Assembly: GCA_044432725.1 (NCBI GenBank)
Contig: JAWXUL010000032.1
Coordinates: forward strand, 1 to 27,712
From: JAWXUK01 sp044432725
GTDB lineage: Bacteria > Bacillota > Clostridia > Oscillospirales > Oscillospiraceae
DNA length: 27,712 nt
Direction: 5' to 3'
The notes under the pieces were generated by a model that worked only from the letters and a program-made list of their open reading frames with translations, was not told the DNA's origin and searched no databases. Within the stretch, counting starts at the first letter, position 1. Each line of letters begins with the position of its first letter. A program made the position numbers and the translations under genes. Shown piece by piece: positions 15,254-23,445 of the stretch.

Positions 15254-15304
15254 TATGATCAGAGGTTCTTTTGATACATATTGACAAGGAAACGGAGCAA
15301 TAAA

Positions 15305-16375
15305 ATGGATTTATTACAAGAAGCACGGGAAGAAATTGACAAAATAGACCAAGAGATGGCAAGTCTCTTTCTTCGTCGCATGACAGCTGTCAAAAAAGTC
15401 GTCACCCACAAAATAGCCCATCATCTTCCTATTTTGGACAGTGCCAGAGAACAGCAAGTCATTGAAAAAAATCTTGCTCTTTTTCCTGAAGAAGAACTCA
15501 AAGGCTTTTATCAAGATTTTATCACCCATAACATGGCAGTCGCCCGTTCTCTCCAACTGAAAATCATGGCAAAAGATCGCATTGGGTATCAGGGGGTGGC
15601 TGGTGCTTTTAGTCACATTGCCACCAAAAATCTCTTCCCCCATGGGCAGGCGCAATCTTATCCCACCTGGAAAGGGGTTGTCCAGGGCGTAGAAGAGGGG
15701 GCGATTTCCTTTGGGGTGCTTCCCTTTGAAAACAGCCATGCTGGGGATGTGTCAGAGGTTTTGGATCTTTGCTTTACCCATCCTTCTATCCATGTAACAG
15801 CCATGTATGACTTGCCCATCCACCAAAATCTTTTGGCTGTCAAAGGCGCTACTTTACAAGACATCGAAACAGTGATTTCTCATCCCCAAGCCTTGATGCA
15901 GTCCTCTACCTTTATCGAAAACATTGGTGCCAAGAAAGAGGAATGTGCCAACACAGCCATGGCAGCAGAATATGTGGCAAAGAAAAATGACAAGCACATT
16001 GGTGCCATTGCCAGTGGGGAAACAGCTAATCTATACAATTTACAAATACTTGCCCCCCATATCAACCAAGCAGCAGATAACACCACACGTTTTTTGGTGA
16101 TTTCCAAAGATGTTCCCCAGAGAGGAAATCGTTTTAGTCTTTTATTTACAGTGAAAAATAAGGCTGGCAGTCTTGCCCAAGTGATTTCCATTGTGGCAGC
16201 AGAGGGATTTAATATGGAATCCATCAAAAGTCGCCCTATGCCACAGGTTTCTTGGGAGTATTATTTTTATATGGAACTTGTGGGGACAGGAGAAGACTCT
16301 CTTGCTTTGAAAGAAAAGTTAGAGTCTGTCTGTCAATCGCTACGCATTCTAGGGGTTTACGAGCGAAAAGAATAA
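15305..16375 (+). CDS. pheA: Bifunctional chorismate mutase/prephenate dehydratase (P-protein)
   Basis: 356 residues in three parts. The chorismate mutase domain (1-85, AroQ-type helices, EIDKIDQEMASLFLRRM) makes prephenate. The prephenate dehydratase domain (about 93-265, IGYQGVAGAFSH to the catalytic DNTTRF with T261) makes phenylpyruvate. The C-terminal ACT domain (about 280-356) has the phenylalanine-sensing region with KSRP in place of the usual ESRP. ATG 15305 is chosen because GGAG lies 7 nt upstream and the mutase helix starts there; a TTG 24 bp earlier adds nothing. It is the first gene of the operon, and its mutase is the only one visible here, since the DAHP synthase downstream lacks one. 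Confidence 0.96.
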   Translation: MDLLQEAREEIDKIDQEMASLFLRRMTAVKKVVTHKIAHHLPILDSAREQQVIEKNLALFPEEELKGFYQDFITHNMAVARSLQLKIMAKDRIGYQGVAGAFSHIATKNLFPHGQAQSYPTWKGVVQGVEEGAISFGVLPFENSHAGDVSEVLDLCFTHPSIHVTAMYDLPIHQNLLAVKGATLQDIETVISHPQALMQSSTFIENIGAKKEECANTAMAAEYVAKKNDKHIGAIASGETANLYNLQILAPHINQAADNTTRFLVISKDVPQRGNRFSLLFTVKNKAGSLAQVISIVAAEGFNMESIKSRPMPQVSWEYYFYMELVGTGEDSLALKEKLESVCQSLRILGVYERKE

Positions 16376-16413
16376 GCTTATCCAAGGTTTCAAAAAAAGA
16401 ATGGGGAAAATAC

Positions 16414-17436
16414 ATGAAATTAACAATCAATTTATCAGAACGCAGTTATGATATTCTTTTACAGCGAGGGGGACTTGCAAATTTAGGAGAATATGTGAAT
16501 CTGAAACGAAAAGTTTTAATTGTCAGTGACAATGGTGTCCCCCTCTCCTATTTAAAAAAAGTGCAGGCGCAATGTAGCCAAGGGATTCTTGCTGTGGTAG
16601 AACAAGGAGAACAAGCAAAGTCCATGGAGGTTTTCACCCATCTTTTAACAAAATGTCAAGAGCATCATTTTACCCGCTCTGATTTAATCTTGGCAGTGGG
16701 TGGTGGTGTCATGGGGGATTTAGCGGGCTTTGTTGCTTCGGCTTATCTCCGTGGTATGGATTTTGTCAACTGCCCCACCACAACGCTGTCACAAATTGAC
16801 TCCTCTATTGGGGGCAAGGTGGGGATTAATTTTAACGGGACAAAAAATATAGTAGGTGCTTTTCATCAGCCGAAATTTGTGCTGATTGACCCTGATACTT
16901 TGAATACCCTGAGCGACCGTCATTTTGCTGCTGGTTTGGCAGAAGCTGTGAAAGCTGGGATGATTGCTGACCCTGCTTTGTTTACTTTGTTTGAAGAAGA
17001 AACCATCAGCAAAACCTCTCCCAATTTAGAGAAAATACTCTTTGCCAGTCTGCAGATGAAAAAATCCTTTGTGGAAGCAGATGAAAAAGAACTTGGGATT
17101 CGAGCAGCCCTAAACTTTGGGCATACCATTGGTCATGGCATTGAAAGCTATGGACATCTTCAGGAATTGTATCATGGAGAATGTGTTGCTTTGGGGATGA
17201 TTCCCATGACAGAGAACGAAACTTTAAGACGACGTCTCCTTCTCATTTATGAAAAGCTTGGGCTTCCCACCTCCATTTCTTATGATGGGGATGCTGTGTA
17301 TCAGGCAATGACTTATGACAAGAAAAATAAGGGGAATACCACCAAAATCGTGAAGGTGAAAACCTTGGGTACGTATCATTTTCAACGAGTAGAGACAGCG
17401 TCTCTTCGCTCTATGGTGGGAGGAGGCATTTCATGA
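16414..17436 (+). CDS. aroB: 3-dehydroquinate synthase
   Basis: 340 residues, slightly short for the family. It turns DAHP into 3-dehydroquinate using NAD+ and a divalent metal. The NAD-binding turn is GGGVMGDLAGF (G96-G98). The core PTTTLSQIDSSIGGKVGIN and NGTKNIVGAFHQP is intact, and metal ligands are likely the Glu of LAEAVKAG, H237 (NFGHTIGH) and H254 (YHGECVALGM). The start at 16414 (MKLTINLSERSYDI) fits the family N-terminus; the frame is open farther upstream but would overlap pheA. The ribosome binding site is weak (ATGGGG). It lies 38 bp after pheA and overlaps aroC by 4 bp. Confidence 0.96.
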   Translation: MKLTINLSERSYDILLQRGGLANLGEYVNLKRKVLIVSDNGVPLSYLKKVQAQCSQGILAVVEQGEQAKSMEVFTHLLTKCQEHHFTRSDLILAVGGGVMGDLAGFVASAYLRGMDFVNCPTTTLSQIDSSIGGKVGINFNGTKNIVGAFHQPKFVLIDPDTLNTLSDRHFAAGLAEAVKAGMIADPALFTLFEEETISKTSPNLEKILFASLQMKKSFVEADEKELGIRAALNFGHTIGHGIESYGHLQELYHGECVALGMIPMTENETLRRRLLLIYEKLGLPTSISYDGDAVYQAMTYDKKNKGNTTKIVKVKTLGTYHFQRVETASLRSMVGGGIS

Positions 17437-18554
17437 GAGATACTTACGGAAACGCATTGAACATTTCTCTTTTCGGAGAAAGCCACGGGAAAGCCATTGG
17501 CGTGGTGATAGACGGCATTGCCTCTGGGATTACCTTTTCCCCTGATTTTATGGCAAAGCAAATGGACAAACGTCGTGCCAGTGGTGCCATCTCTACCCCA
17601 AGGGTAGAGCCAGATTTGGTGCATATTTTAAGTGGTATGGTGGATCATGTGTCCACAGGCTCGGCAATTTCTTTGATGATTCAAAATACCAACACCAAAA
17701 GCAAGGACTATAGCGAAACCCAGTATCTACTCCGTCCTGGTCACGCTGACTTTACTGCCTTTGAAAAGTATCATGGCTTTCAAGATATCCGAGGTGGTGG
17801 TCATTTCAGTGGTCGCTTGACAGCGCCCATTGTGGCGGCGGGGAGTCTGTTTACCCAAATATTAGCACAGCAAGGGGTTTACATTGCCACACATCTCCTT
17901 GAATGTGCTGGGGTCAGAGATCAGGAGTTTTCCTATCTGGGAGAAAATCTTCTGGAAGAGATCCATCACTTAAATGATCGCCATTTCTCCCTACTTGATC
18001 CTTTGAAAGAGGGAGAAATGAAAGAGAAAATTCTGGCTGCTGCCAGCGAGGGAGATTCTGTAGGTGGGATTTTAGAAACAGTGATCTATCCCCTCCCCAC
18101 TGGTTTGGGAGAACCTTTTTTCACTTCGGTGGAGTCTGTCCTCTCCTCTCTTCTCTTCAGTATGCCTGCTGTGAAAGGCATTGAGTTTGGGGCTGGATTT
18201 TCCATGGCTTCTATGCGTGGTAGTCAGGCAAATGACCCCTTTGTCATGAGTGGAGAGAAGATTTTAACAGAAACCAATCACAATGGAGGCATCAACGGCG
18301 GGATTACCAACGGTATGCCTCTGATACTTCGTACTGTTGTGAAGCCCACAGCTAGTATTTTCAAAGAACAAGATACGGTGCATTATCAAAATAAAACAGC
18401 TGAAACATTGCAAATCCATGGTCGTCATGACCCCTGTATTCTCCACCGAGCACGTGTGGTGCAAGATAGTCTTTGTGCCATTGGGATTGCAGATTTGTGG
18501 AATATGCGAGAGGGACTTGGGTGGCAAAGGAGGGCAAAATGGAATATGGACTGA
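17433..18554 (+). CDS. aroC: Chorismate synthase
   Basis: 373 residues. It performs the last common step, EPSP to chorismate, with reduced FMN. The signature blocks are present: GNALNISLFGESHGKAIG, VIDGIASGI, DKRRASGAISTPRVEPD, RPGHADFTAFEKYHGFQDIRGGGHFSGR and the late DPCILHRARVV. The start overlaps the aroB stop (ATGA) behind GGGAGGAGG, giving tight coupling. The 3' end overlaps aroEK by 16 bp. Nothing is missing compared with family members. Confidence 0.97.
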   Translation: MRDTYGNALNISLFGESHGKAIGVVIDGIASGITFSPDFMAKQMDKRRASGAISTPRVEPDLVHILSGMVDHVSTGSAISLMIQNTNTKSKDYSETQYLLRPGHADFTAFEKYHGFQDIRGGGHFSGRLTAPIVAAGSLFTQILAQQGVYIATHLLECAGVRDQEFSYLGENLLEEIHHLNDRHFSLLDPLKEGEMKEKILAAASEGDSVGGILETVIYPLPTGLGEPFFTSVESVLSSLLFSMPAVKGIEFGAGFSMASMRGSQANDPFVMSGEKILTETNHNGGINGGITNGMPLILRTVVKPTASIFKEQDTVHYQNKTAETLQIHGRHDPCILHRARVVQDSLCAIGIADLWNMREGLGWQRRAKWNMD

Positions 18555-19807
18555 TTGGCAAAACCCTTGGTCATAGTTTTTCGAAGATTGTCCACGAAGC
18601 GATTACAGACTATGGCTATGAACTGTATCCTCTCCCTACCGAGGAAGAGTTTCATGATTTTATGAAAGCGAAGAATTTTCGTGGCATCAATGTGACCATT
18701 CCTTATAAACAGGATGTGATTCCCTATTGTGATGTGATTGACGAAAAAGCAAAGGCGATTGGTGCTGTGAACACCATTGTCAATCATAATGGAAAGCTTC
18801 ATGGCTATAACACTGATTTTGATGGCTTTTTGTTTCTTTGCCAAAGAGCTGGGATTTCCTTTGAAAACAAAGTTGTCTTGATTCTAGGGACAGGTGGTAC
18901 GTATAAAACAGTACAATCTGTTGCTACAGCGCAAAAGGCAAAACAAATTTTGGTGGCAAGTCGTCGCTCTGGTCCAGGGCTTCACTCTTATGAAGAGGTA
19001 CAGCAGTCCCCCATTGCTGAGACTGTGGAGATCATCATCAATACCTCTCCTGTGGGTATGTTCCCCCATAATCAGGAGCAAGCGATTTCCCTTGCCCCCT
19101 TCCCCAACTTGACAGGAGTGGTAGATGTGGTGTATAATCCACTTTGTACCCTTTTGATACAAGCTGCCAGAGAACGTCAGATCCCCTCTTGTGGTGGCTT
19201 GCCTATGTTGGTGGCACAGGCGAAATATGCAGCAGAGCATTTTAAGGGTGCCTCGATCCCCGAGGAAGCCAACGAAAAGGTCTTGGCACAGATTGGGCAA
19301 AAACAAAGCAATCTGGTGTTGATTGGTATGCCTTCTAGTGGGAAATCCACTTTGGGGAAAAAATGTGCCAAAAATCTGGGACGAGAGTTCGTGGATTTGG
19401 ACGAAGAAATCAAAAAGAAGGCACAAAAAACCATTCCAGAAATTTTCGCAGAAGATGGGGAAGAAGCCTTTCGCAAACTGGAAACAGAAGTTTGCTGGGA
19501 GTTTGGCAAAGAAAACAATCTGGTGCTCTCTTCTGGTGGTGGCATGGTGACACGAAAAGAAAATCTGACTGCCTTGGGGCAAAATGGGATTTTCATTTAT
19601 GTGAAGCGAGACTTAGAGGTCCTTGACATTGGAAAAAATCGTCCCCTTTCCCAAAGTAAAGAAGATGTCCAATGTCTCTATTACCAGCGTACTCCCATCT
19701 ATGAAAAAGCAGCACATGGAGCTGTGGAAAACAATCAAGCAGTCCACTTGGTTGCAAAGGATATTCAGGAGGCTTTTCATGAAGTTTTTAGTCATCAATG
19801 GCCCTAA
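18539..19807 (+). CDS. aroEK: Shikimate dehydrogenase-shikimate kinase fusion
   Basis: A 422-residue fusion of two consecutive pathway enzymes. The N-terminal AroE part (1-255) has GKTLGHSFSK, NVTIPYK with catalytic K57, GYNTDFDGF with D93, the NADP turn LGTGGTYKT and SRRSG, and GLPMLVAQA. The C-terminal AroK part (from about 258) has Walker A GMPSSGKST (K269), DLDEEI, SSGGGMV and the lid region KNRPLSQ. The linker is only a few residues. ATG 18539 follows AGGAGGG and matches the AroE N-terminus. Both domains retain their catalytic residues, so dehydroshikimate could pass to shikimate-3-phosphate on one polypeptide. It overlaps aroC by 16 bp and aroQ by 29 bp. Confidence 0.96.
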   Translation: MEYGLIGKTLGHSFSKIVHEAITDYGYELYPLPTEEEFHDFMKAKNFRGINVTIPYKQDVIPYCDVIDEKAKAIGAVNTIVNHNGKLHGYNTDFDGFLFLCQRAGISFENKVVLILGTGGTYKTVQSVATAQKAKQILVASRRSGPGLHSYEEVQQSPIAETVEIIINTSPVGMFPHNQEQAISLAPFPNLTGVVDVVYNPLCTLLIQAARERQIPSCGGLPMLVAQAKYAAEHFKGASIPEEANEKVLAQIGQKQSNLVLIGMPSSGKSTLGKKCAKNLGREFVDLDEEIKKKAQKTIPEIFAEDGEEAFRKLETEVCWEFGKENNLVLSSGGGMVTRKENLTALGQNGIFIYVKRDLEVLDIGKNRPLSQSKEDVQCLYYQRTPIYEKAAHGAVENNQAVHLVAKDIQEAFHEVFSHQWP

Positions 19808-20219
19808 TCTCAATTTTTTAGGGGTGCGAGAGCCAGAAATATATGGTCATATGACCTATGATCAACTTGTTGCCACGGTGAAAGAAAAAGGACAATCTTT
19901 GGGGATTGAAGTGGAATGTTATCAAAGTAACCACGAGGGTGATTTGGTGGATGCCATTCAAGGTGCTTATGGCAAGATGGACGGCATTGTGATCAATCCG
20001 GCTGCCTATACCCATACTTCTGTGGCAATCTTAGATGCCCTGAAAGCTGTGAACTTACCGGCTGTGGAGGTACATCTTTCTGATATTGCGCAGCGAGAGG
20101 ACTTTCGACAAGTCAGCTATGCTGGCAAGGCTTGTTTTCAAACCATTGTTGGTTTGGGGGTCAAGGGCTATGAAAAAGCGCTAGAAGCTTTGGTGGCACA
20201 ACTAGAACCTGTAAAATAA
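19779..20219 (+). CDS. aroQ: Type II 3-dehydroquinate dehydratase
   Basis: 146 residues, the normal length of the dodecameric type II enzyme, which removes water from 3-dehydroquinate. The N-terminal INGPNLNFLGVREPEIYG contains the catalytic tyrosine Y22. NPAAYTHTS (N73, H79) and VEVHLSDI (H99) supply the other active-site residues. The start at 19779 follows AGGAGG inside the aroEK 3' end, overlapping it by 29 bp, so translation is probably coupled. The product acts just before aroEK in the pathway, though the gene lies after it. Confidence 0.97.
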   Translation: MKFLVINGPNLNFLGVREPEIYGHMTYDQLVATVKEKGQSLGIEVECYQSNHEGDLVDAIQGAYGKMDGIVINPAAYTHTSVAILDALKAVNLPAVEVHLSDIAQREDFRQVSYAGKACFQTIVGLGVKGYEKALEALVAQLEPVK

Positions 20220-20236
20220 AGGATTTTATGCGAACG

Positions 20237-20283
20237 TTCAAATAAAAAGAACCATGGCACTTGATGTCTTGGTTTTATTTGAA
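20237..20283 (+). other. Hairpin between aroQ and aroF
   Basis: A perfect 11-bp stem TTCAAATAAAA (20237-20247) / TTTTATTTGAA (20273-20283) with a further CCA/TGG inside. No U-run follows it directly, so it is not a normal terminator. It may set mRNA stability around the feedback-controlled first-step gene; this is inference. Confidence 0.65.
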
Positions 20284-20328
20284 ATGTGCATCAGACCCTT
20301 TAAAAATTTAACATTTAGGAGAATAATT

Positions 20329-21348
20329 ATGATTATCAGTGTAAAAAAAGACGCACCTCAAAACGAGGTAGAAGCATTACTAGCCCAATTCAGCGCTCAG
20401 GGGTTAACTTATACCACTAGCCCTGGTGAGAGCTATACCGTTTATGGTTTTATGGGTGATACCACAAAAATTGATGAAAAAAGTGTACGTGCCTATCCTT
20501 TTGTGGCAAATGTCCAACGAGTGTCCACGCCTTATAAAAAGGCAAGCCGTATGTTCCACGAAGCTGATTCTATCATCAATGTGGCAGGGATTCCCATTGG
20601 TGGCAAAGAAAAATTGGTTGTCATCGGTGGTCCTTGCTCTGTGGAAGGGGCTGCACACATCCAAAGCATGGCTGAACTTGTCAAAGATTCTGGCGCTTGT
20701 ATGCTCCGTGGGGGTGCTTATAAACCTCGTACCTCTCCTTATGCTTTCCAAGGCATGGGCACAGAAGGCATTCTTGCCATGGTGGAAGCCAGAAAGAAAA
20801 CTGGTTTGCCCATTGTCAGCGAATTGATGAGCGAAGCCAATGTGGACGAGTTTGAAGAACACGTTGATTTGGTGCAAGTTGGGGCAAGAAATATGCAAAA
20901 CTTCCAATTACTCAAAGCCATTGGTAAGATGACCAAGCCTGTTTTGTTAAAACGTGGACTTGCCAATACCATCGAGGAATGGATTATGTCTGCTGAATAT
21001 ATCATGGCAGGAGGCAACGAAAATGTGATTTTCTGTGAGCGTGGGATTCGTACTTTTGAAACTTACACCAGAAATACTTTGGATCTGTCTGTCATCCCCA
21101 TTTTAAAAGAGAGAACTCATCTTCCTATCATCATTGACCCAAGCCATGCCACAGGAAACTTTTCTTATATTGAGAGTCTTTCTTTGGCTGCCATTGCTGC
21201 TGGAGCCGATGGACTGATTATCGAAGTCCATGATTGTCCTGAAAAAGCATGGAGCGATGGGGCACAAAGCTTGATTCCTGAAAAGTTTACCAATGTCATT
21301 CAAAAGGGCAGAGAGATTGCCAAAGTCATTGGTCGAGATATTTATTAA
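20329..21348 (+). CDS. aroF: 3-deoxy-7-phosphoheptulonate (DAHP) synthase with N-terminal ferredoxin-like regulatory domain
   Basis: 339 residues. It catalyses the first committed step, PEP plus erythrose-4-phosphate to DAHP. Residues 1-75 form the ferredoxin-like domain that binds tyrosine or phenylalanine in Thermotoga-type enzymes (MIISVKKDAPQNEVEALLAQ, TVYGFMGD). The catalytic barrel begins at about 90 with IGGPCSVEG (metal-ligand C103), LRGGAYKPRTSPYAFQG, VQVGARNMQNFQLL, LLKRGLANTIEE, CERGIRTFE and DPSHATG. The start follows TTAGGAG with 7-nt spacing; an ATG at 20254 is in frame but sits in the hairpin loop without a ribosome binding site. It carries no chorismate mutase fusion. Feedback by an aromatic amino acid is likely by family. 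Confidence 0.96.
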   Translation: MIISVKKDAPQNEVEALLAQFSAQGLTYTTSPGESYTVYGFMGDTTKIDEKSVRAYPFVANVQRVSTPYKKASRMFHEADSIINVAGIPIGGKEKLVVIGGPCSVEGAAHIQSMAELVKDSGACMLRGGAYKPRTSPYAFQGMGTEGILAMVEARKKTGLPIVSELMSEANVDEFEEHVDLVQVGARNMQNFQLLKAIGKMTKPVLLKRGLANTIEEWIMSAEYIMAGGNENVIFCERGIRTFETYTRNTLDLSVIPILKERTHLPIIIDPSHATGNFSYIESLSLAAIAAGADGLIIEVHDCPEKAWSDGAQSLIPEKFTNVIQKGREIAKVIGRDIY

Positions 21349-21392
21349 TCACAAGGGCGTCCCCCTATCATCTTTCCCAAGGAGAATGCAAC

Positions 21393-22658
21393 ATGAAATA
21401 TCAACTGATTCCCCAAGAAATATCTGGGGCTGTGGCTGTGCCACCAAGTAAAAGTATGGCACATCGCAGTCTTTTGGCTGCTGGACTTGCCACAGGGACA
21501 AGTCGCATATCCAATCTCACCTTTTCTCAAGATATGGAGGCAACGCTGGGGGCTTTACCTCTTTTGGGCGCTCGTGTTAAGCGTGGGGGAGATTATGTGG
21601 TCATCACAGGAAACAATGGGAAATTTCCTCCTGTGAAACAAGTGGTTGATTGTATCGAAAGTGGTAGTACTTTACGGTTTTTACTGCCACTTTTCACCCA
21701 CAGTGGTTCTGCTGTTACTTTCACAGGGCGAGGACGGCTGATGGCTCGCCCACAGGAGGTTTATGCCAAGCTTTTTCAAGAAAAGGGATTAAGCTTTCTC
21801 CAAAAAGGGGAAGAAATCACAGTCTCTGGACAGTTTTCTGGTGGCACTTATTCTTTAGATGGTTCTGTCAGCAGTCAATTTATCACAGGGCTTCTTTTTA
21901 CCTTGCCTTTGTTGGAAGAGGATAGTATCATTGAAATCCTCCCTCCCTTTGAAAGTCGCTCCTATGTACTATTGACCCTCCAAACCCTTAGTGATTTTGG
22001 GGTACATTGTCAATGGACTGGGGAAAATACTCTTCATATTTCTGGAAAACAAAGTTTTCAACCAAAGGACTATGTGGTGGAGGGCGATTGCTCCCAAGCT
22101 GCTTTTTGGGCAGTCCTTGGGGGGATCACTGGGAGGATTTCCCTTTCTGGGATTCGCCCTGATACCCTCCAAGGAGATCGGGTTATTTTTGATCTTTTGG
22201 AAAAGGCTGCTGTGAAGTCCAAAGAAGACCATGGCACTTATATCTATGAAAAATCAGAACTTGTGGGGACAGAGATTGATTTGGCTGACTGTCCTGATTT
22301 AGGTCCGATTCTTATGGTGCTGGGCTTATTTGCAAAGGGCGAGACGAAGATTTATAATGCTGGGCGACTTCGTGTGAAAGAAAGCGACAGAATCGCTGCC
22401 ATGGAATCAGAAATACGTAAAATGGGTGGGAAGATTCGTGTGGAGGGGGATACCATTTATCTGACACAAAGTCCCCTCTCCCCCAGTGATGACTTGATTT
22501 CTCACAATGACCATCGCATTGTCATGGCGATGGCTGTGGCTGCTGTGGGGGCAGGGTTGACTGTTTCCATCGATGGTGCAGAGGCTGTGGAAAAAAGTTA
22601 TCCTGATTTTTTTGCCGTGTTAGCATCTTGTGGCGTGAAAGTAATTCCTAAAATTTAA
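21393..22658 (+). CDS. aroA: 3-phosphoshikimate 1-carboxyvinyltransferase (EPSP synthase)
   Basis: 421 residues in the two-domain EPSPS fold. It joins PEP to shikimate-3-phosphate, the glyphosate-sensitive step. Family motifs are PPSKSMAHRSLLAAGLA (K20 in the substrate site), SGSTLRFLLPL, GRLMARPQEVY, SSQFITGLLFTLPLL, RLRVKESDRIAAM and SHNDHRIVMAMAVAA. The stretch near SGSTLR differs from the E. coli LGNAGTAMRPL loop, so glyphosate class cannot be inferred with confidence. AAGGAG precedes the ATG, 44 bp after aroF. It is the last aromatic gene, and no clear terminator separates it from the response regulator 106 bp downstream. Confidence 0.96.
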   Translation: MKYQLIPQEISGAVAVPPSKSMAHRSLLAAGLATGTSRISNLTFSQDMEATLGALPLLGARVKRGGDYVVITGNNGKFPPVKQVVDCIESGSTLRFLLPLFTHSGSAVTFTGRGRLMARPQEVYAKLFQEKGLSFLQKGEEITVSGQFSGGTYSLDGSVSSQFITGLLFTLPLLEEDSIIEILPPFESRSYVLLTLQTLSDFGVHCQWTGENTLHISGKQSFQPKDYVVEGDCSQAAFWAVLGGITGRISLSGIRPDTLQGDRVIFDLLEKAAVKSKEDHGTYIYEKSELVGTEIDLADCPDLGPILMVLGLFAKGETKIYNAGRLRVKESDRIAAMESEIRKMGGKIRVEGDTIYLTQSPLSPSDDLISHNDHRIVMAMAVAAVGAGLTVSIDGAEAVEKSYPDFFAVLASCGVKVIPKI

Positions 22659-22764
22659 AGTAAGATTTAGTTTGAAGAGATATCATGTGGAAAGAGAATC
22701 TGATGATGGCTTAATCATTTTGATTTAAGAGGCTATATTTCTGATTGGAACAGGAGGGCTTTCC

Positions 22765-23445
22765 ATGCGACTTTTACTTTGTGAAGATGAAAAAGATCTC
22801 TCTGCTGCCTTGGTTGTGATGCTCAAACATAATCACTATTCTGTGGATGCTGTTTATGATGGAAAAGAGGCACTGGACTATCTGGAAACTGAAAATTATG
22901 ATGGTGTTATTTTAGATATCATGATGCCCGAATTAGATGGTATCTCTGTGCTGAAAAAAATCCGTGACAAGGGCAACATGGTTCCTGTGATTTTGTTGAC
23001 AGCGAAAAGCGATGTGGCAGATAAAGTCACTGGTCTGGATTTGGGGGCTAACGATTATCTCACCAAGCCTTTTGAATCCCAAGAACTGATGGCACGGATT
23101 CGTGCCATGACCAGAAGTCGAGAAGATTCTGGCACTTCCTTGTTGGAGTTTGGGAATATCACTCTGAATCGTGCTACTTTTCAGCTTTCCTCTCCCCTAT
23201 CTTCGGTGAAGCTTGCCAACAAAGAATTTCAAATGATGGAGATGTTACTGTTAAATAGTAATTTACTCATTTCTTCTGAAAAATTCATGGAGAAAATTTG
23301 GGGCTTTGACAGCGAGACGGAATTGAATGTGGTGTGGGTTTATATCTCTTATTTACGCAAAAAACTGTTATCTTTACAGGCAAACATACAAATCAAAGCA
23401 AGCAGAAACATCGGCTATTCCTTAGAGGAGATCAGCCATGGATAA
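22765..23445 (+). CDS. OmpR/PhoB-family response regulator
   Basis: A 226-residue two-domain regulator. The receiver domain (1-118) has the acidic pair E7-D8, phosphoacceptor D51 (ILDIMMPELDG), T79 and K101 (TKPF), all canonical. The winged-helix DNA-binding domain (about 127-224) has VKLANKEFQMMEMLLLN, the recognition region TELNVVWVYISYLRKKL and GYSLEE at the end. The usual RTVDVHI of the recognition helix reads ELNVVWVYI, a divergent form. ACAGGAGGG precedes the ATG. It overlaps its kinase by 8 bp. Targets are unknown; the VTC-domain gene downstream is the closest candidate. Confidence 0.95.
   Translation: MRLLLCEDEKDLSAALVVMLKHNHYSVDAVYDGKEALDYLETENYDGVILDIMMPELDGISVLKKIRDKGNMVPVILLTAKSDVADKVTGLDLGANDYLTKPFESQELMARIRAMTRSREDSGTSLLEFGNITLNRATFQLSSPLSSVKLANKEFQMMEMLLLNSNLLISSEKFMEKIWGFDSETELNVVWVYISYLRKKLLSLQANIQIKASRNIGYSLEEISHG

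Noticed and set aside
15149..15304. T-box riboswitch ahead of pheA
   Set aside because: The conserved GGGTGGNACCGCG-type T-box sequence and an antiterminator/terminator pair are not present.
16252..16413. Extended N-terminus of aroB overlapping pheA
   Set aside because: It would read through pheA in another frame, and the family start matches MKLTINLSERSYDI at 16414.
18884..19582. Long antisense frame opposite aroEK (232 codons)
   Set aside because: It lies wholly inside a certain gene on the other strand, has no ribosome binding site, and its translation is rich in Cys, His and Phe with no recognisable motif.
20254..20328. 25-codon in-frame N-terminal extension of DAHP synthase
   Set aside because: The ATG sits in the hairpin loop without a ribosome binding site, and the family N-terminus begins at MIISVKK behind TTAGGAG.
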